Shown here piece after piece: positions 26,929 through 35,881 of a stretch of 64,000 bases of DNA. Both the position numbers and the translations under genes were made by a program. The notes beneath the pieces were generated by a model. That model worked only from the letters and a program-made list of their open reading frames with translations, was not told the DNA's origin and made no database searches. Source of the stretch: DAIQRJ01 sp963708795 (lineage in GTDB: Bacteria; Actinomycetota; Actinomycetes; Propionibacteriales; DAIQRJ01); NCBI GenBank assembly GCA_963708795.1, contig CAVPUH010000007.1, positions 266,387 through 330,386 of the forward strand. The letters run 5' to 3'. The number at the start of each line of letters is the position of its first letter. Positions within the stretch are counted from its first letter, which is position 1.

Positions 26929-27802
26929 CTCCGACGCGGTCCTCGACATTCGTGACCTGACGGTGAACTACCGGACGGTCAGCGGCGATGTCACCGCGGT
27001 CGACGGCGTCGACCTGCTGGTGAATCGCGGGGAGATCCTCGGCGTGGCCGGGCAGTCCGGCTGCGGCAAGAGCACGATGGCGACGACGGTGCTGGGGCTG
27101 CTCAAGCTGCCGGGCTATCTGGCCGGTGGGACCGCCCACTTCCAGGCTCGCGACGGCTCGGCGTTCGACGTCCTGGGTGCCGACGAATCCACCCTGCGAG
27201 CGGTGCGCTGGCAGCACCTGGCCTATCTCCCGCAGGGATCGATGAACTCGCTGAACCCGGTCGCGAAGATCCGGACGCAGTTCGCCGACGTGATGCTCCA
27301 GCACGACTGGCAGGCCAGCGCGGGCGGAAGCGACGGGCTGCCGCCGGCCCGGGCGCGGCGGGCCGGGAAACGTAGCGACGCGCTGAACGACCGCGTCACC
27401 GACCTGCTCCGGGAGGTCGGGTTGAGCCCGGCGGTCGCCGACATGTACCCGCACGAACTGTCGGGTGGGATGAAACAGCGGGTCATCATCGCGATGGCGG
27501 TGGCCCTGCGTCCGGATCTGCTCATCGCGGACGAGCCGACGACCGCGCTGGACGTGACGATCCAACGCGTGGTGATCCAGAACCTGGCCGAGCTGCGGGA
27601 TCGTCTCGGCGTGACGATGATGGTCATCACGCACGACATGGGCGTCCACGCACAGCTCGTGGATCGGGTCGCGGTGATGAACGAGGGCAAGATCGTCGAG
27701 GTGGGTCCGGTCCGTCAGATCTTCAAGGACCCGGGCGATCCCTACACGCAGGACCTGATCAAGTCGATCCCCGATCTCAAGGTACGCGAGGAGGTGGCCT
27801 GA
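26921..27802 (+). CDS. Peptide-type ABC importer ATPase, DppD-like
   Basis: One of the two motor subunits. Walker A GQSGCGKST, signature LSGGMKQRVIIAMA, Walker B LLIADEPTTALD, switch VITHDMGV. A stretch of about 20 residues rich in Ala/Arg (PPARARRAGKRSD) interrupts the helical domain and may be a lineage-specific loop. The C-terminal GDPYTQDLIKSIPDL is the usual oligopeptide ATPase ending, though the zinc/iron-sulfur cysteines of some members are missing. 293 residues; the stop shares its last base with the next ATG. Confidence 0.92.
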   Translation: MADSDAVLDIRDLTVNYRTVSGDVTAVDGVDLLVNRGEILGVAGQSGCGKSTMATTVLGLLKLPGYLAGGTAHFQARDGSAFDVLGADESTLRAVRWQHLAYLPQGSMNSLNPVAKIRTQFADVMLQHDWQASAGGSDGLPPARARRAGKRSDALNDRVTDLLREVGLSPAVADMYPHELSGGMKQRVIIAMAVALRPDLLIADEPTTALDVTIQRVVIQNLAELRDRLGVTMMVITHDMGVHAQLVDRVAVMNEGKIVEVGPVRQIFKDPGDPYTQDLIKSIPDLKVREEVA

Positions 27803-28698
27803 TGGTCGAAGGCGAGAAGCGGTTGCGGCTCGAGGACGTCTCCCAGGTCTTCCCCGGCCACTCGGGGAACCGGTTGGTCGCGGTCGATCGGGCCTCGCTC
27901 GAACTCGTGTCGGACGTGCCCACGATCGCCTCGCTGGTGGGGGCGAGCGGAAGTGGGAAGTCCACGATCGCCCGGATCCTGTTGGGGCTGCAGAAGCCGA
28001 CGAGCGGGCGGGTGACGTACTACGGGCGCGACATCAGGAAGTTGAGCCGGGCGGAGTACTCGGTGTTCCGGCGCGACGTGCAGCCGGTCTTCCAGGACCC
28101 GTACGCGATCTTCAATCCGTTCTACCGGGTCGACCGGATGTTCTGGAAGGCGATCAAGAAGTTCAAGCTGGTCCGGGGGAAGGCGGCCGGCCAGGCCCAG
28201 ATCGAGAAGTCGCTGGAGGCGGTGCGGCTGCGCCCGGGCGACGTGCTCGGCCGTTACGCCCACCAGCTCTCGGGCGGCCAGCGGCAACGACTCATGCTGG
28301 CCCGGATCCACATGCTGCAACCGTCGTTCGTCATCGCCGACGAGCCGGTGTCGATGCTCGATGCCCAGGTCCGGCGCCACTTCCTCGACATCATGATCGA
28401 GTTCCAGCAGACGTACGGCATGACGACCCTGTTCATCACCCACGACCTGTCCACCGTCGCCTACGTCGGTGGCAGCATGATGACGATCCACAACGGCCGG
28501 ATCGTCGAGACCGGGACGGTCAAGGACGTGCTGACCAATCCACAGCATCCGTACACCAAGCTGTTGATCGGTTCGGTCCCGACGCCGGACCCGGACGATC
28601 GGTGGCAGGATCGGATCGAGTTGGTGGACGGCGAGCCCAGGGTCGTCCCGGCCGAGCCGGCCCGCGTCCAGATGCCCGACCAGCAGCCGACGTCCTGA
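27802..28698 (+). CDS. Peptide-type ABC importer ATPase, DppF-like
   Basis: The second motor subunit. Walker A GASGSGKST, Q-loop region PVFQDPYAIFNPFYRV, signature LSGGQRQRLMLAR, Walker B FVIADEPVSMLD, switch FITHDLSTVAY. C-terminal HPYTKLLIGSVPTPDP is characteristic of the family. 298 residues. It closes the five-gene operon (binding protein, two permeases, two ATPases), which together should take up a peptide or related solute at the expense of ATP; the solute cannot be deduced. Confidence 0.92.
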   Translation: MVEGEKRLRLEDVSQVFPGHSGNRLVAVDRASLELVSDVPTIASLVGASGSGKSTIARILLGLQKPTSGRVTYYGRDIRKLSRAEYSVFRRDVQPVFQDPYAIFNPFYRVDRMFWKAIKKFKLVRGKAAGQAQIEKSLEAVRLRPGDVLGRYAHQLSGGQRQRLMLARIHMLQPSFVIADEPVSMLDAQVRRHFLDIMIEFQQTYGMTTLFITHDLSTVAYVGGSMMTIHNGRIVETGTVKDVLTNPQHPYTKLLIGSVPTPDPDDRWQDRIELVDGEPRVVPAEPARVQMPDQQPTS

Positions 28699-28729
28699 CC
28701 TGCGACGTCACTTCGAGGAGCCGATTGCC

Positions 28730-29350
28730 ATGGCCAGACCCTCAGCGAGGGCTGCGGCACGACCCTGGGTCGGTCGTGCCGGCCGGGGCGCGCAGCTGCG
28801 CAGCGGGCTGCTGGCCGCGGTCGCCGTCGTGGCGCTCGCCAGCGGGTGCGGCACGGCAGCCGGCGCGGACGGAGCGGCTGTCGCTGCTGCAGGGCCGACG
28901 CCGTCACCGTCGGCCGTGCTGGATCCCGTGGGTCCGGCGTGCACGTGCGGCCACACCCCGGCGGCCGCCGCGCTCGCGACCGGTCAGCTGGGCGACATCG
29001 ACGTCGGGGGCGCCTACGTGGTGCCGTCGGTGAAGGCCGACGGTGCGTGGGCCAGTTCTGCGTACATGTCCATCGTGAACGACGGTTCCGCGCCGGCCAG
29101 GTTGGTGGGAGCCACCAGCGCCAAGGCGAAGACGGCCCAGTTGCACGGCGCACCCGGCGAACGGGTCGTCGCCGGTCGTGGCGTCGATCCCGGTGCCGGC
29201 CAGGGGAATGTCGACCTCGCGCCCGCCGGGTACCGGGTGCTGCTGAGCGGGCTGTCGGCACCGTTGCGGATCGGCGACACGATTCCGGTCACCCTGCGGT
29301 TCGCCGGCGGTCGCTCGCTGCACCTCCAGCTGCCGGTGACGCTGAGCTGA
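28730..29350 (+). CDS. Lipoprotein with a degenerate PCu(A)C copper-chaperone-like domain
   Basis: 206 residues. A basic N-terminus and hydrophobic segment lead to a lipobox (LASGC, Cys near 41). After a Pro/Ala-rich linker comes a beta-sandwich like PCu(A)C: GGAYVVPSVKADGAWASSAYMSIVN, AKTAQLHGAP and PAGYRVLLSGL. In the true family copper is held by an HxM pair and a further Met; here the His of QLHG is kept but the paired HxM is not seen, and a Cys/His cluster (ACTCGH) stands near the linker. Copper binding is therefore uncertain. It follows the importer operon by 31 bases. Confidence 0.75.
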   Translation: MARPSARAAARPWVGRAGRGAQLRSGLLAAVAVVALASGCGTAAGADGAAVAAAGPTPSPSAVLDPVGPACTCGHTPAAAALATGQLGDIDVGGAYVVPSVKADGAWASSAYMSIVNDGSAPARLVGATSAKAKTAQLHGAPGERVVAGRGVDPGAGQGNVDLAPAGYRVLLSGLSAPLRIGDTIPVTLRFAGGRSLHLQLPVTLS

Positions 29351-29351
29351 A

Positions 29352-29384
29352 CCGGCCTCGGCTCAGCGCCTCGGCTCAGGCCGG
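29352..29384. terminator. Possible bidirectional terminator hairpin
   Basis: CCGGCCT at 29352-29358 pairs with AGGCCGG at 29378-29384 around a 19-base loop that itself holds a direct repeat (CTCGGCTCAG). It sits between the stop of the lipoprotein gene and the end of the convergent response regulator gene, slightly overlapping the latter's stop codon. There is no T-run, so it would be a weak or non-canonical terminator. Confidence 0.35.
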
Positions 29385-30054
29385 CGCGCTGCCACGGCCC
29401 GGGGTGATGAGGCCGTTCTCGTAGGCGAACACCACGGCGGCGGTGCGATCGCGCAGGCCGAGCTTCAGCAGGATGCGCGAGACATGGGTCTTGACCGTCG
29501 TCTCGCTGACGAACAGCTCACGGGCGATCTCGGCGTTCGACGCACCCCGGCCGAGCTGCATGAGGACCTCGTTCTCGCGATCGGTGAGGTCCGTCGAGTC
29601 GGATGTCGGCCGGGGTGTCGTCCGACGAGCCCCGGGTGGCCCGGGCGATGACGCGCGCGGTGACGGACGGGGAGAGCAGCGCATCACCGGCGGCCACCAG
29701 CCGCACGGCGTCGACGAGCTCTTCGGCTCGCGCGTTCTTGAGCAGGAAGCCGCTGGCTCCGGCTCGCAGCGCGGTGAAGAGGTAGTCGTCGTTGTCGAAG
29801 GTGGTCAGGACGATCACCCGGGTGTCGGTGCTCGAGGTGATCTCCCGGGTCGCCTCGAGCCCGTCCAGGCCCGGCATCTGGACGTCCATCAGCACGACGT
29901 CGGGCGCGGTGGTGGCCACCAGCTCGATCGCCTCCCGGCCGTTGCTCGCCTCACCGACCACCTCCAGGTCGTCCTCGGTCGAGAGGATGACGCGGAAGCC
30001 GGCACGCACGAGCTGATGGTCGTCGGCGAGCAGGACCCGGATCGGGCCGCTCAC
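29376..30054 (-). CDS. Response regulator, NarL/LuxR family (one frameshift)
   Basis: Output partner of the adjacent histidine kinase. The receiver domain begins IRVLLADDHQLVRAGF and has the phosphoacceptor Asp in DVVLMDVQMPGLDG near residue 54 and the Lys in GFLLKNARAEELV. The LuxR-type helix-turn-helix follows: LTDRENEVLMQLGRG, NAEIARELFVSETTVKTHVS. Between them, near 29605, the frame slips by one base; receiver and DNA-binding parts lie in different frames. GTG 30054 overlaps the kinase stop by four bases. The shift is more likely a sequence error than decay, since both halves keep all key residues. Confidence 0.88.
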
Positions 30055-31445
30055 GCGTTCGCCGTGGAGGGAGCTGGCTCGGCCTGTGTCGCATCCGGAC
30101 TGCCGGTCGGGCACGGTCGGTCGACCGAGGTGGAGGCCGGGATCCGGGCCAGGACGCGGTACCCGCGGGTCGTGGTGCGGCGGCCGATGACGAGTTCCCC
30201 GCCGTGCAGGGTGACGCGCTCGTCCATGCCGACGTGCCCGAGACCGCTGCCCCGGGTACTGGCCACGGCAGGCAGACCGTCGTCCACGACCTCGAGCTCG
30301 ATGGACGAGGGTTCGCCGGTGTCCGAGCGCAGGTAGCGGAGTCGCAGGTCGACCTTGCTCGCCCGGGCGTGCCTGATCGTGTTCGTCACGGCCTCCTGAG
30401 CGACCCGGTAGAGCGACACCGAGACGGCCTGGCCGAGCTCGAACGGCTCTCCGACCACCGTGCGGTGAGCTGCCAACCCGGCTTCGCGGGCCGCGCGGAC
30501 CAGGTCGTCGAGTTGACCGATGCCGACCGTGCCACCGGCGGTCTCCAGGGCGGTGTCGGAGTCGGGGCCGTCCGGCCCGTCGGAGCGGAGGACCCCGAGC
30601 AGCCCGGAGAGTTCGGCGACGGTGTTCCGGGCCGTGTTCTCGACCGCGGCCAGGAAGTCGCTGGCCAGCGCGGGATCGCGTTCGAGGCTGCGGCGCGCGG
30701 CCGCAGCCTGGACGCCCATGAGGGACACGCTGTGGGCGATGACGTCGTGGAGTTCCCGGGCGATCCGTACGCGTTCGCCCACGACGGCAGCACGGGCGTT
30801 GGCCGCGCGCTCGGTCTCGAGTGAGGCCGTGCGCTCGGCCAGGTCGTGGTCGCGCAGCGCGGACGTCCAGGCCCGGTTGCCGAAGAACCACGCGGCTCCG
30901 AAGTACACGACGTTGACGATGAGCGTGTAGGTCGCGTTGGCGATCCAGGGCGAGAGGAAACTCGGTGGTGGCGAGCCGGGGAACGGCTGGTCGGAGGCGA
31001 AGCTGAAGCCGAACGCGGTGGCCAGCCAGACGAACATGGCCAGGAAGACCAGCAGCCGGACGACGTCGGCCCGCATCCGGTGACGACCCCAGGCGCCGAG
31101 GGTGAAGAGGGCCACGAACACGTAGATGTTGACGCTGAGAGCCTCCGACAGGCCGAGGCGCTGCCAGAAGAAGAGCGCCAGCGCCTCCCAGACGGCGATG
31201 AGCTCGGGGTACCGGCGGCGGAGTGCGAGCGGGAGGGCGGCCGCGAGCACGACCACGATCTGCACCCAGGTGTCGGCGACGTGGCCGTACGGCTCGGCGC
31301 CCATCGCCCGGGCGGTGAGGGTGAGCACCAGGCCGAGGAGGGCGAGGCCGATCGCGTACTCGGCGTCGCGCCGATAGCCGGCGGGTCCCGGGGCCGGTCG
31401 TACCCAGTCCGGCTCGGGTCGTCGCCAGAAGGCCAGGCTCTCCAT
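30051..31445 (-). CDS. Sensor histidine kinase, HisKA_3 (NarX/DesK-like) family
   Basis: 464 residues. The N-terminal half has about five membrane helices (AIGLALLGLVLTLTA, WVQIVVVLAAALPLAL, YVFVALFTLGAWG and others) with little outside the membrane, so it probably senses a membrane-linked signal. A coiled segment (TASLETERAANARAAVV) leads to the dimerisation domain with the phosphorylated His in RIARELHDVIAHSVS near residue 232. The ATPase domain shows VAQEAVTNTIRHA (N box) and GSGLGHVGMDERV (G box). It is translated with the response regulator through a 4-base overlap. Confidence 0.93.
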   Translation of the reverse strand: MESLAFWRRPEPDWVRPAPGPAGYRRDAEYAIGLALLGLVLTLTARAMGAEPYGHVADTWVQIVVVLAAALPLALRRRYPELIAVWEALALFFWQRLGLSEALSVNIYVFVALFTLGAWGRHRMRADVVRLLVFLAMFVWLATAFGFSFASDQPFPGSPPPSFLSPWIANATYTLIVNVVYFGAAWFFGNRAWTSALRDHDLAERTASLETERAANARAAVVGERVRIARELHDVIAHSVSLMGVQAAAARRSLERDPALASDFLAAVENTARNTVAELSGLLGVLRSDGPDGPDSDTALETAGGTVGIGQLDDLVRAAREAGLAAHRTVVGEPFELGQAVSVSLYRVAQEAVTNTIRHARASKVDLRLRYLRSDTGEPSSIELEVVDDGLPAVASTRGSGLGHVGMDERVTLHGGELVIGRRTTTRGYRVLARIPASTSVDRPCPTGSPDATQAEPAPSTANA

Positions 31446-31602
31446 GGCGTCAGCCTACGCAGCGCCGGCGCTCGGTCAGGTTGGTTCGCGGTGTACCGCC
31501 GGCCAGGCAGAACTGCGACGCGAGGGCCGGTCGAGCGCATGGCCCGGGACCGATCGGGACTTCTGCCCGGCCGGCGGTACGGGCTTCTGCCAAGCTGGGC
31601 CG

Positions 31603-32448
31603 ATGCCCGACCATCAGAGCGTCGATCCGAACGCGGTGCTGGCCGCGGTCGGCCTCCCGCCCGCCACCGACGTCGTCCCGATGCCGGGTGCCGAGGCCAC
31701 GGTCTGGCGGGTGGTCGTGGACGGCCGGCCGCTCGCGCTGCGCCTGCATCGCCTCGACAGCACGACCGCCGAGCGTGAACTCGTCGCCCTGCGGATCGCC
31801 GGTCGGGTCGGCGTGCCGGTTCCCGAGCTCGTCGTGGCCGGTGCCTGGTGTGGTCGATCCGTCGCCGTGACCACCTGGTGCCCGGGTCGCACCGTCTGGG
31901 ACGTGCTCAGCACGACCGAAGGGGACGAGCAGGTCGCGGTGGCCCGCCGGTTCGGGCGAGCACACGCGCAGCTGCATGCGAGCGTGCTCGATGCCGACGA
32001 GGTGGCGGAGCTGCGGGCGGTCGGCCGGGCTCTTCCGCGGGTGGCGGCGGCCGGACAGCCCGCGCTCCTGCATCTGGACTTCCACCCCCTCAACGTTCTC
32101 GACGACGGCAGCACGGTCACCGGGATCGTCGACTGGGCGAACACCGCGATCGGCGACCGGCGTCTCGACCTCGCCCGGACGCGCGGCCTGTTCGCCCTCG
32201 CGGCGGTGTTCGCTCCGGACGACGCCACGCGGGTGGAACAGGCCGCCGAGCTGGTCGCCGGCCTGTGGGCACAGGGATATGCCGAGATCCTGCCGATGCC
32301 GGACGAGCACGAGTTGGCGCCCTTCTACGCGGCCGCCGGCGAGGCGATGCGCCGGGACTGGGAGCCGCGCACGGCAGCCGGTGAGGTCGACGGCCGCATC
32401 CTCACGGCGATCGACGCCTGGACCGACCGGTGGGTGGGTGCACGATGA
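31603..32448 (+). CDS. Aminoglycoside phosphotransferase-family kinase (first of a pair)
   Basis: 281 residues from ATG 31603; the open frame extends upstream over the kinase promoter region but without likeness. The catalytic loop is LLHLDFHPLNVLDDG near residue 155 and the metal site is TGIVDWANTAIGDRRLDLA. The N-terminal lobe has PMPGAEATVWRVVVDG and RLHRLDSTTAERELVAL. Substrate unknown. Its stop overlaps the next start (ATGA), and the next gene is of the same superfamily, so the two may act together or on related substrates. Confidence 0.87.
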   Translation: MPDHQSVDPNAVLAAVGLPPATDVVPMPGAEATVWRVVVDGRPLALRLHRLDSTTAERELVALRIAGRVGVPVPELVVAGAWCGRSVAVTTWCPGRTVWDVLSTTEGDEQVAVARRFGRAHAQLHASVLDADEVAELRAVGRALPRVAAAGQPALLHLDFHPLNVLDDGSTVTGIVDWANTAIGDRRLDLARTRGLFALAAVFAPDDATRVEQAAELVAGLWAQGYAEILPMPDEHELAPFYAAAGEAMRRDWEPRTAAGEVDGRILTAIDAWTDRWVGAR

Positions 32449-33374
32449 CCGACCTCGTGGAGCAGCACCGCTTCGTGCTGGCCGGGCTCGGCGCCGACGG
32501 CACCCGGCTCGGCGCCGGCAGTGAGGCCACCGTCTACGCCCTCGACGACACCCGGGTCGTGCGGATCATGCACGGAGTGGCCGGCCCGCTCGACGACGAG
32601 CTCACCCGCGTCTACCGGCGGTGGGCCGAGCAACCCGGGACCGCCACACTCGGGTTCGACCTCCCGACCGTGCTCGACGACGCCACCACCCATGGAGTGC
32701 ACTGGCAGATCCTGCGGCGGATACCGGGCGTCGAGGTCGGGCGGCTCCTACGAGACGCCCCGGCCGATCGGCGCAGCGAATTGCTCGCCGGCTATCTGGA
32801 TGCCTCCGCGCGCATCGGTGCGATCGACGGCGCGCCCACGTACGGCACGCTGATCGGGGGTCACACGTACCCGACCTGGGCCGAGTGCCTGCGCGCTCGG
32901 CTGGAGGTCAGCCCGGCCGGGCTGCGGGCCCGGGTGGCGGCGAAGGTCGAGGCGTTCGACGCCGTACTCGAGCGCTTCCACGCCGAGCTCGAGGATGCCT
33001 ACGACGGCCCACCGCAGCTGGTGCACGTCGACTACTTCCCCGGCAACGTCCTGGCGGTCGATGCCTCCGGCGGCTACCGGATCACCGGCGTCCTCGACTT
33101 CGCCAGCCACTCGCTGTTCGGCGACCCGCTCCTCGACGTGGCCGGCGCGGTGGTGATGGCCGACCTGGACAGCGACGTCACGATCACCGAGCGGGGCGCC
33201 TTGGCCACGCGGGCGGTCGAGCGATGCGGTGGTCGGCTCGGTGAGAGGCTCGTCGAGGTGATGGAGACCTACCGCGTGTTCTACGCCCTGTACTACTCCA
33301 TGGACGAGGGTCTCATCGACTGGTCAGCGCGGCATCTCGACGATGTCGCCGCGGGCCGGTCCCTTCTGCGCTGA
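32445..33374 (+). CDS. Phosphotransferase-family kinase (second of a pair)
   Basis: 309 residues from ATG 32445, overlapping the previous stop by four bases. The phosphotransferase fold is seen in GAGSEATVYALDDTRVVRIMH (glycine loop and Lys/Arg), the catalytic loop LVHVDYFPGNVLAVD near residue 195 and TGVLDFASHSLFGDPLLDVAGAV with the metal-binding Asp. It differs strongly from its neighbour and is not a recent duplicate. Its substrate is unknown. Confidence 0.82.
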   Translation: MTDLVEQHRFVLAGLGADGTRLGAGSEATVYALDDTRVVRIMHGVAGPLDDELTRVYRRWAEQPGTATLGFDLPTVLDDATTHGVHWQILRRIPGVEVGRLLRDAPADRRSELLAGYLDASARIGAIDGAPTYGTLIGGHTYPTWAECLRARLEVSPAGLRARVAAKVEAFDAVLERFHAELEDAYDGPPQLVHVDYFPGNVLAVDASGGYRITGVLDFASHSLFGDPLLDVAGAVVMADLDSDVTITERGALATRAVERCGGRLGERLVEVMETYRVFYALYYSMDEGLIDWSARHLDDVAAGRSLLR

Positions 33375-33455
33375 GGCTCTGGCCCCGGCACCTTACGATG
33401 ACGGGCGACGAGGGCTCTGCCGGGCCAGCACGCAGCACCGAGGGAGAACGCGATC

Positions 33456-34997
33456 GTGCGAGTGACGGGCCTGGGTCATGCCGGGATGTTCGTGGAGACC
33501 CGAGGTGGCTCGATCCTGTGCGATCCCTGGGTGAACCCGGCGTTCTTCGGCTCCTGGTTCCCGTTCCCGGACAACCGCGGCCTCGACTGGGAGCGGTTCG
33601 GACAGGCCGACTACCTCTACGTGAGCCACCGTCACAAGGACCACTTCGACCCGGCGCTGCTGACTCGTCACGTCCGCAGGGACATCACGGTGCTGTTGCC
33701 CGAGTACCCGACCGCTGAACTCGAGACCGACCTTCGTGACCTGGGCTTCACGAACATCCTCTACACCCGGGCGGGCGAGGAGTTCGAGCGCGACGGGCTC
33801 CGGATGATGATCACCCCCCTGCGTGGCCCCGGCGACGGCCCGATCGGCGATTCGGCGTTGTCGCTCGACGACGGGACGGCCGTGCTGTTGAACCAGAACG
33901 ACTCGCATCCGCTGGACGTCGAGAAGATCCGGGCGTTCGGGGAGATCGACGCCTACTTCACCCAGTTCTCCGGGGCGATCTGGTGGCCGATGGTCTACGA
34001 CCTGCCCGAGCAGGCGAAACAGCGGTTCGCCGAGCTCAAGCGCAAGTCCCAGAGCGACCGCACGCTGTTCTACATCGACCAGGTCGGATCACCGAACGTC
34101 TTCCCGATGGCGGGGCCGCCGTGCTTCCTCGACGAGGAGCTCTTCGGCTGGAACGGCTACGGCACCGACGACACCTCGATCTTCACGGATCAGCGACAGT
34201 TCCTCGACGAGCTCGCGATCAGCCGCCCGGACACGGCCGGTCATCTCTTCCTGCCCGGGACCGTGATCGACCTCGACCACGGCGGCTGCACCGCGACCCA
34301 GACGCTGTTCGACGACGCCGAGATCGCCCGCATGTTCGGCGACAAGTGGTCGTACCTGCGGGACTTCCAGGCCGCACGGGGCCACGAGGTGCTGGCGGAG
34401 AAGGCGACCCGCGCGCCGGTGCCGGACGACATGTTCGAGCAGTTGAAGGCCTGGTGGGAGCCGCTGATGAAGCGGGCGCCGTTCCTGTCGGAGTCGATCG
34501 GGGCGCCCGTCCGGTTCACGATCGGGTCGCTCGACCTCGTGGTCGACTTCCCGGCCGCGGAGGTACGGCACTACGAGGACGAGAAGGTGCGGTACTGGTA
34601 CGCGACGTCGGCGGACCTCGTGGCGACGAACCTGCGCGACGGCGAGATCGACTGGTCGAACAGCCTGTTCCTCTCGCTGCGCTTCGCGGCCGGCCGGGTC
34701 GGGAAGTTCAACGAGTACCTCTACACCTTCTTCAAGTGCCTGTCCGAGGAACGAATCGACTACGTCGAGAACTGGTACTCCGAGCAGGGGGATACGGGTG
34801 AGGACATCGCCCTCAGCGACTGGATCGTCCAGCGACGGTGCCCGCACCTGCATGCCGACCTGAAGAAGTTCGGGACGACGGACGGGGACGTGCTGACGTG
34901 CAACCTGCACGGCTGGCAGTTCGACCTGGCCTCCGGTCGATGCCTCACCTCACGCGGCCACGAGATCCGAGCCCGCAGAACCGGCACCGACGCCTGA
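33456..34997 (+). CDS. Metallo-beta-lactamase-fold hydrolase with C-terminal Rieske iron-sulfur domain
   Basis: 513 residues from GTG 33456, with GAGGGAGAA ahead. The N-terminal ~250 residues are a UlaG-like metallo-beta-lactamase fold: VTGLGHAGMFVETRGG, the metal motif YVSHRHKDHFD near residue 60, and NQNDSHPLD. A middle helical part follows. The last ~60 residues are a Rieske [2Fe-2S] site: CPHLHADL, then CNLHGWQFDL sixteen residues on (CxH...CxxH). The combination recalls CMP-N-acetylneuraminate hydroxylase, where the Rieske domain comes first instead. The reaction is not known; electron transfer to a metal centre is likely. Confidence 0.85.
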   Translation: MRVTGLGHAGMFVETRGGSILCDPWVNPAFFGSWFPFPDNRGLDWERFGQADYLYVSHRHKDHFDPALLTRHVRRDITVLLPEYPTAELETDLRDLGFTNILYTRAGEEFERDGLRMMITPLRGPGDGPIGDSALSLDDGTAVLLNQNDSHPLDVEKIRAFGEIDAYFTQFSGAIWWPMVYDLPEQAKQRFAELKRKSQSDRTLFYIDQVGSPNVFPMAGPPCFLDEELFGWNGYGTDDTSIFTDQRQFLDELAISRPDTAGHLFLPGTVIDLDHGGCTATQTLFDDAEIARMFGDKWSYLRDFQAARGHEVLAEKATRAPVPDDMFEQLKAWWEPLMKRAPFLSESIGAPVRFTIGSLDLVVDFPAAEVRHYEDEKVRYWYATSADLVATNLRDGEIDWSNSLFLSLRFAAGRVGKFNEYLYTFFKCLSEERIDYVENWYSEQGDTGEDIALSDWIVQRRCPHLHADLKKFGTTDGDVLTCNLHGWQFDLASGRCLTSRGHEIRARRTGTDA

Positions 34998-35132
34998 GGT
35001 CCGTCCGACCGTCGGGTTTGTCGGTAGTGCCGTCTGCTGTCGGTATGGCGGTTGCGGTCGGCGTATGGCTGTAGGCGGTCATACGAACGCGTGGACGGTG
35101 CTACCAACGTGGGTGAACGGTGACGCGGCAGG

Positions 35133-35600
35133 TCAGGGCGCGACTGGACCCGTCCCGCCGACGAGTCCGTCCCACGTCCAGTGCGGAATCGACAGGCCCT
35201 CCGGGACGTCGGCGACGGACTCGTGATAGCGCGACATCGTCGTGGTCGTGGCCCACGCAAAGTACTCGTGGAGCACTCCGCGCAGACGTTCGTCGCCGAG
35301 GCCGACGTCGACCATCGCCTGGTCGAAGCATGCGATCGCGCGACGGTCCATCTCCTCGTGCGGACCGTTCCCGCTGTGCAACGCGACGACCGTGGACTCG
35401 TCGCCGTACTGGTCCGAATACGTCGATGGACCGCCGAGCGCCTCGGCCCAGTACGCCGCGAGGCGCTCGCTGTGATCGGAGCGGAACCCGTGGCTGAACG
35501 CATGGGCGACGACCTCGTCGGACATCACCCGCACGTGCCAGGCGTGCGCCAGCCGCTGCATGCCCTCGGCCCCGCCCGCTGCCTCGTACACCGTCTGCAT
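35133..35600 (-). CDS. Truncated haemoglobin-like globin, group II
   Basis: 155 residues from ATG 35600 (MQTVYEAAGGAEGM), which is where group II truncated globins begin; the frame extends further up without likeness. Typical features are LAHAWHVRVMSDEVVAHAF, then LAAYWAEALGGPSTYSD, in which the GGP-x-x-Y pattern is the family signature, and a helix with a His (GPHEEMDRRAIACF) in the place of the proximal haem ligand. Such proteins bind oxygen or NO in actinobacteria. It is last in a minus-strand run of three genes. The 135 bases beyond it toward the MBL-Rieske gene hold no gene. Confidence 0.78.
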   Translation of the reverse strand: MQTVYEAAGGAEGMQRLAHAWHVRVMSDEVVAHAFSHGFRSDHSERLAAYWAEALGGPSTYSDQYGDESTVVALHSGNGPHEEMDRRAIACFDQAMVDVGLGDERLRGVLHEYFAWATTTTMSRYHESVADVPEGLSIPHWTWDGLVGGTGPVAP

Positions 35601-35638
35601 GCGCCCAACGTCGCACAGCCGACCGACAGTGCGCCCCC

Positions 35639-35872
35639 TCAGCCCGGGCCGAGAACTGCGGCTACATCGGGCGGCCGGTAGAGCGAGCTCTTGACGACCT
35701 TGCGTCGCTGCGGTGGACAGGGCGACCGTCGGCGTCGAGCTTCGGTGGCCTCCTCGACCAGCAGCCGCTGCCGCAGCGCGGCCAGCCCGCACGGCGCGAG
35801 CGTCGGGACGTCGCGGTGACCGAGGTCGAAGGTCAGATGGAACTCACGGACCGCTTCGGCTGGGCTCGGCAC
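35639..35872 (-). pseudogene. Remnant of a phosphoribosyl-ATP pyrophosphohydrolase-like gene with internal loss
   Basis: The N-terminus VREFHLTFDLGHRDVPT and the following ALRQRLLVEEATEA look like the opening helices of the PRA-PH/MazG-like nucleotide pyrophosphohydrolases that share the VREFHxxF start and an EE metal motif. The C-terminus KVVKSSLYRPPDVAAVL resembles the usual end of that family (GKVxKSxxYxPPD). The middle ~50 residues, which should hold the second metal motif (ExxDvxyv), are missing and replaced by a short Arg/Pro-rich stretch. An internal deletion is the simplest reading. Start GTG 35872, 9 bases after the membrane protein gene. Confidence 0.45.
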
Positions 35873-35881
35873 GTCCCGCGC

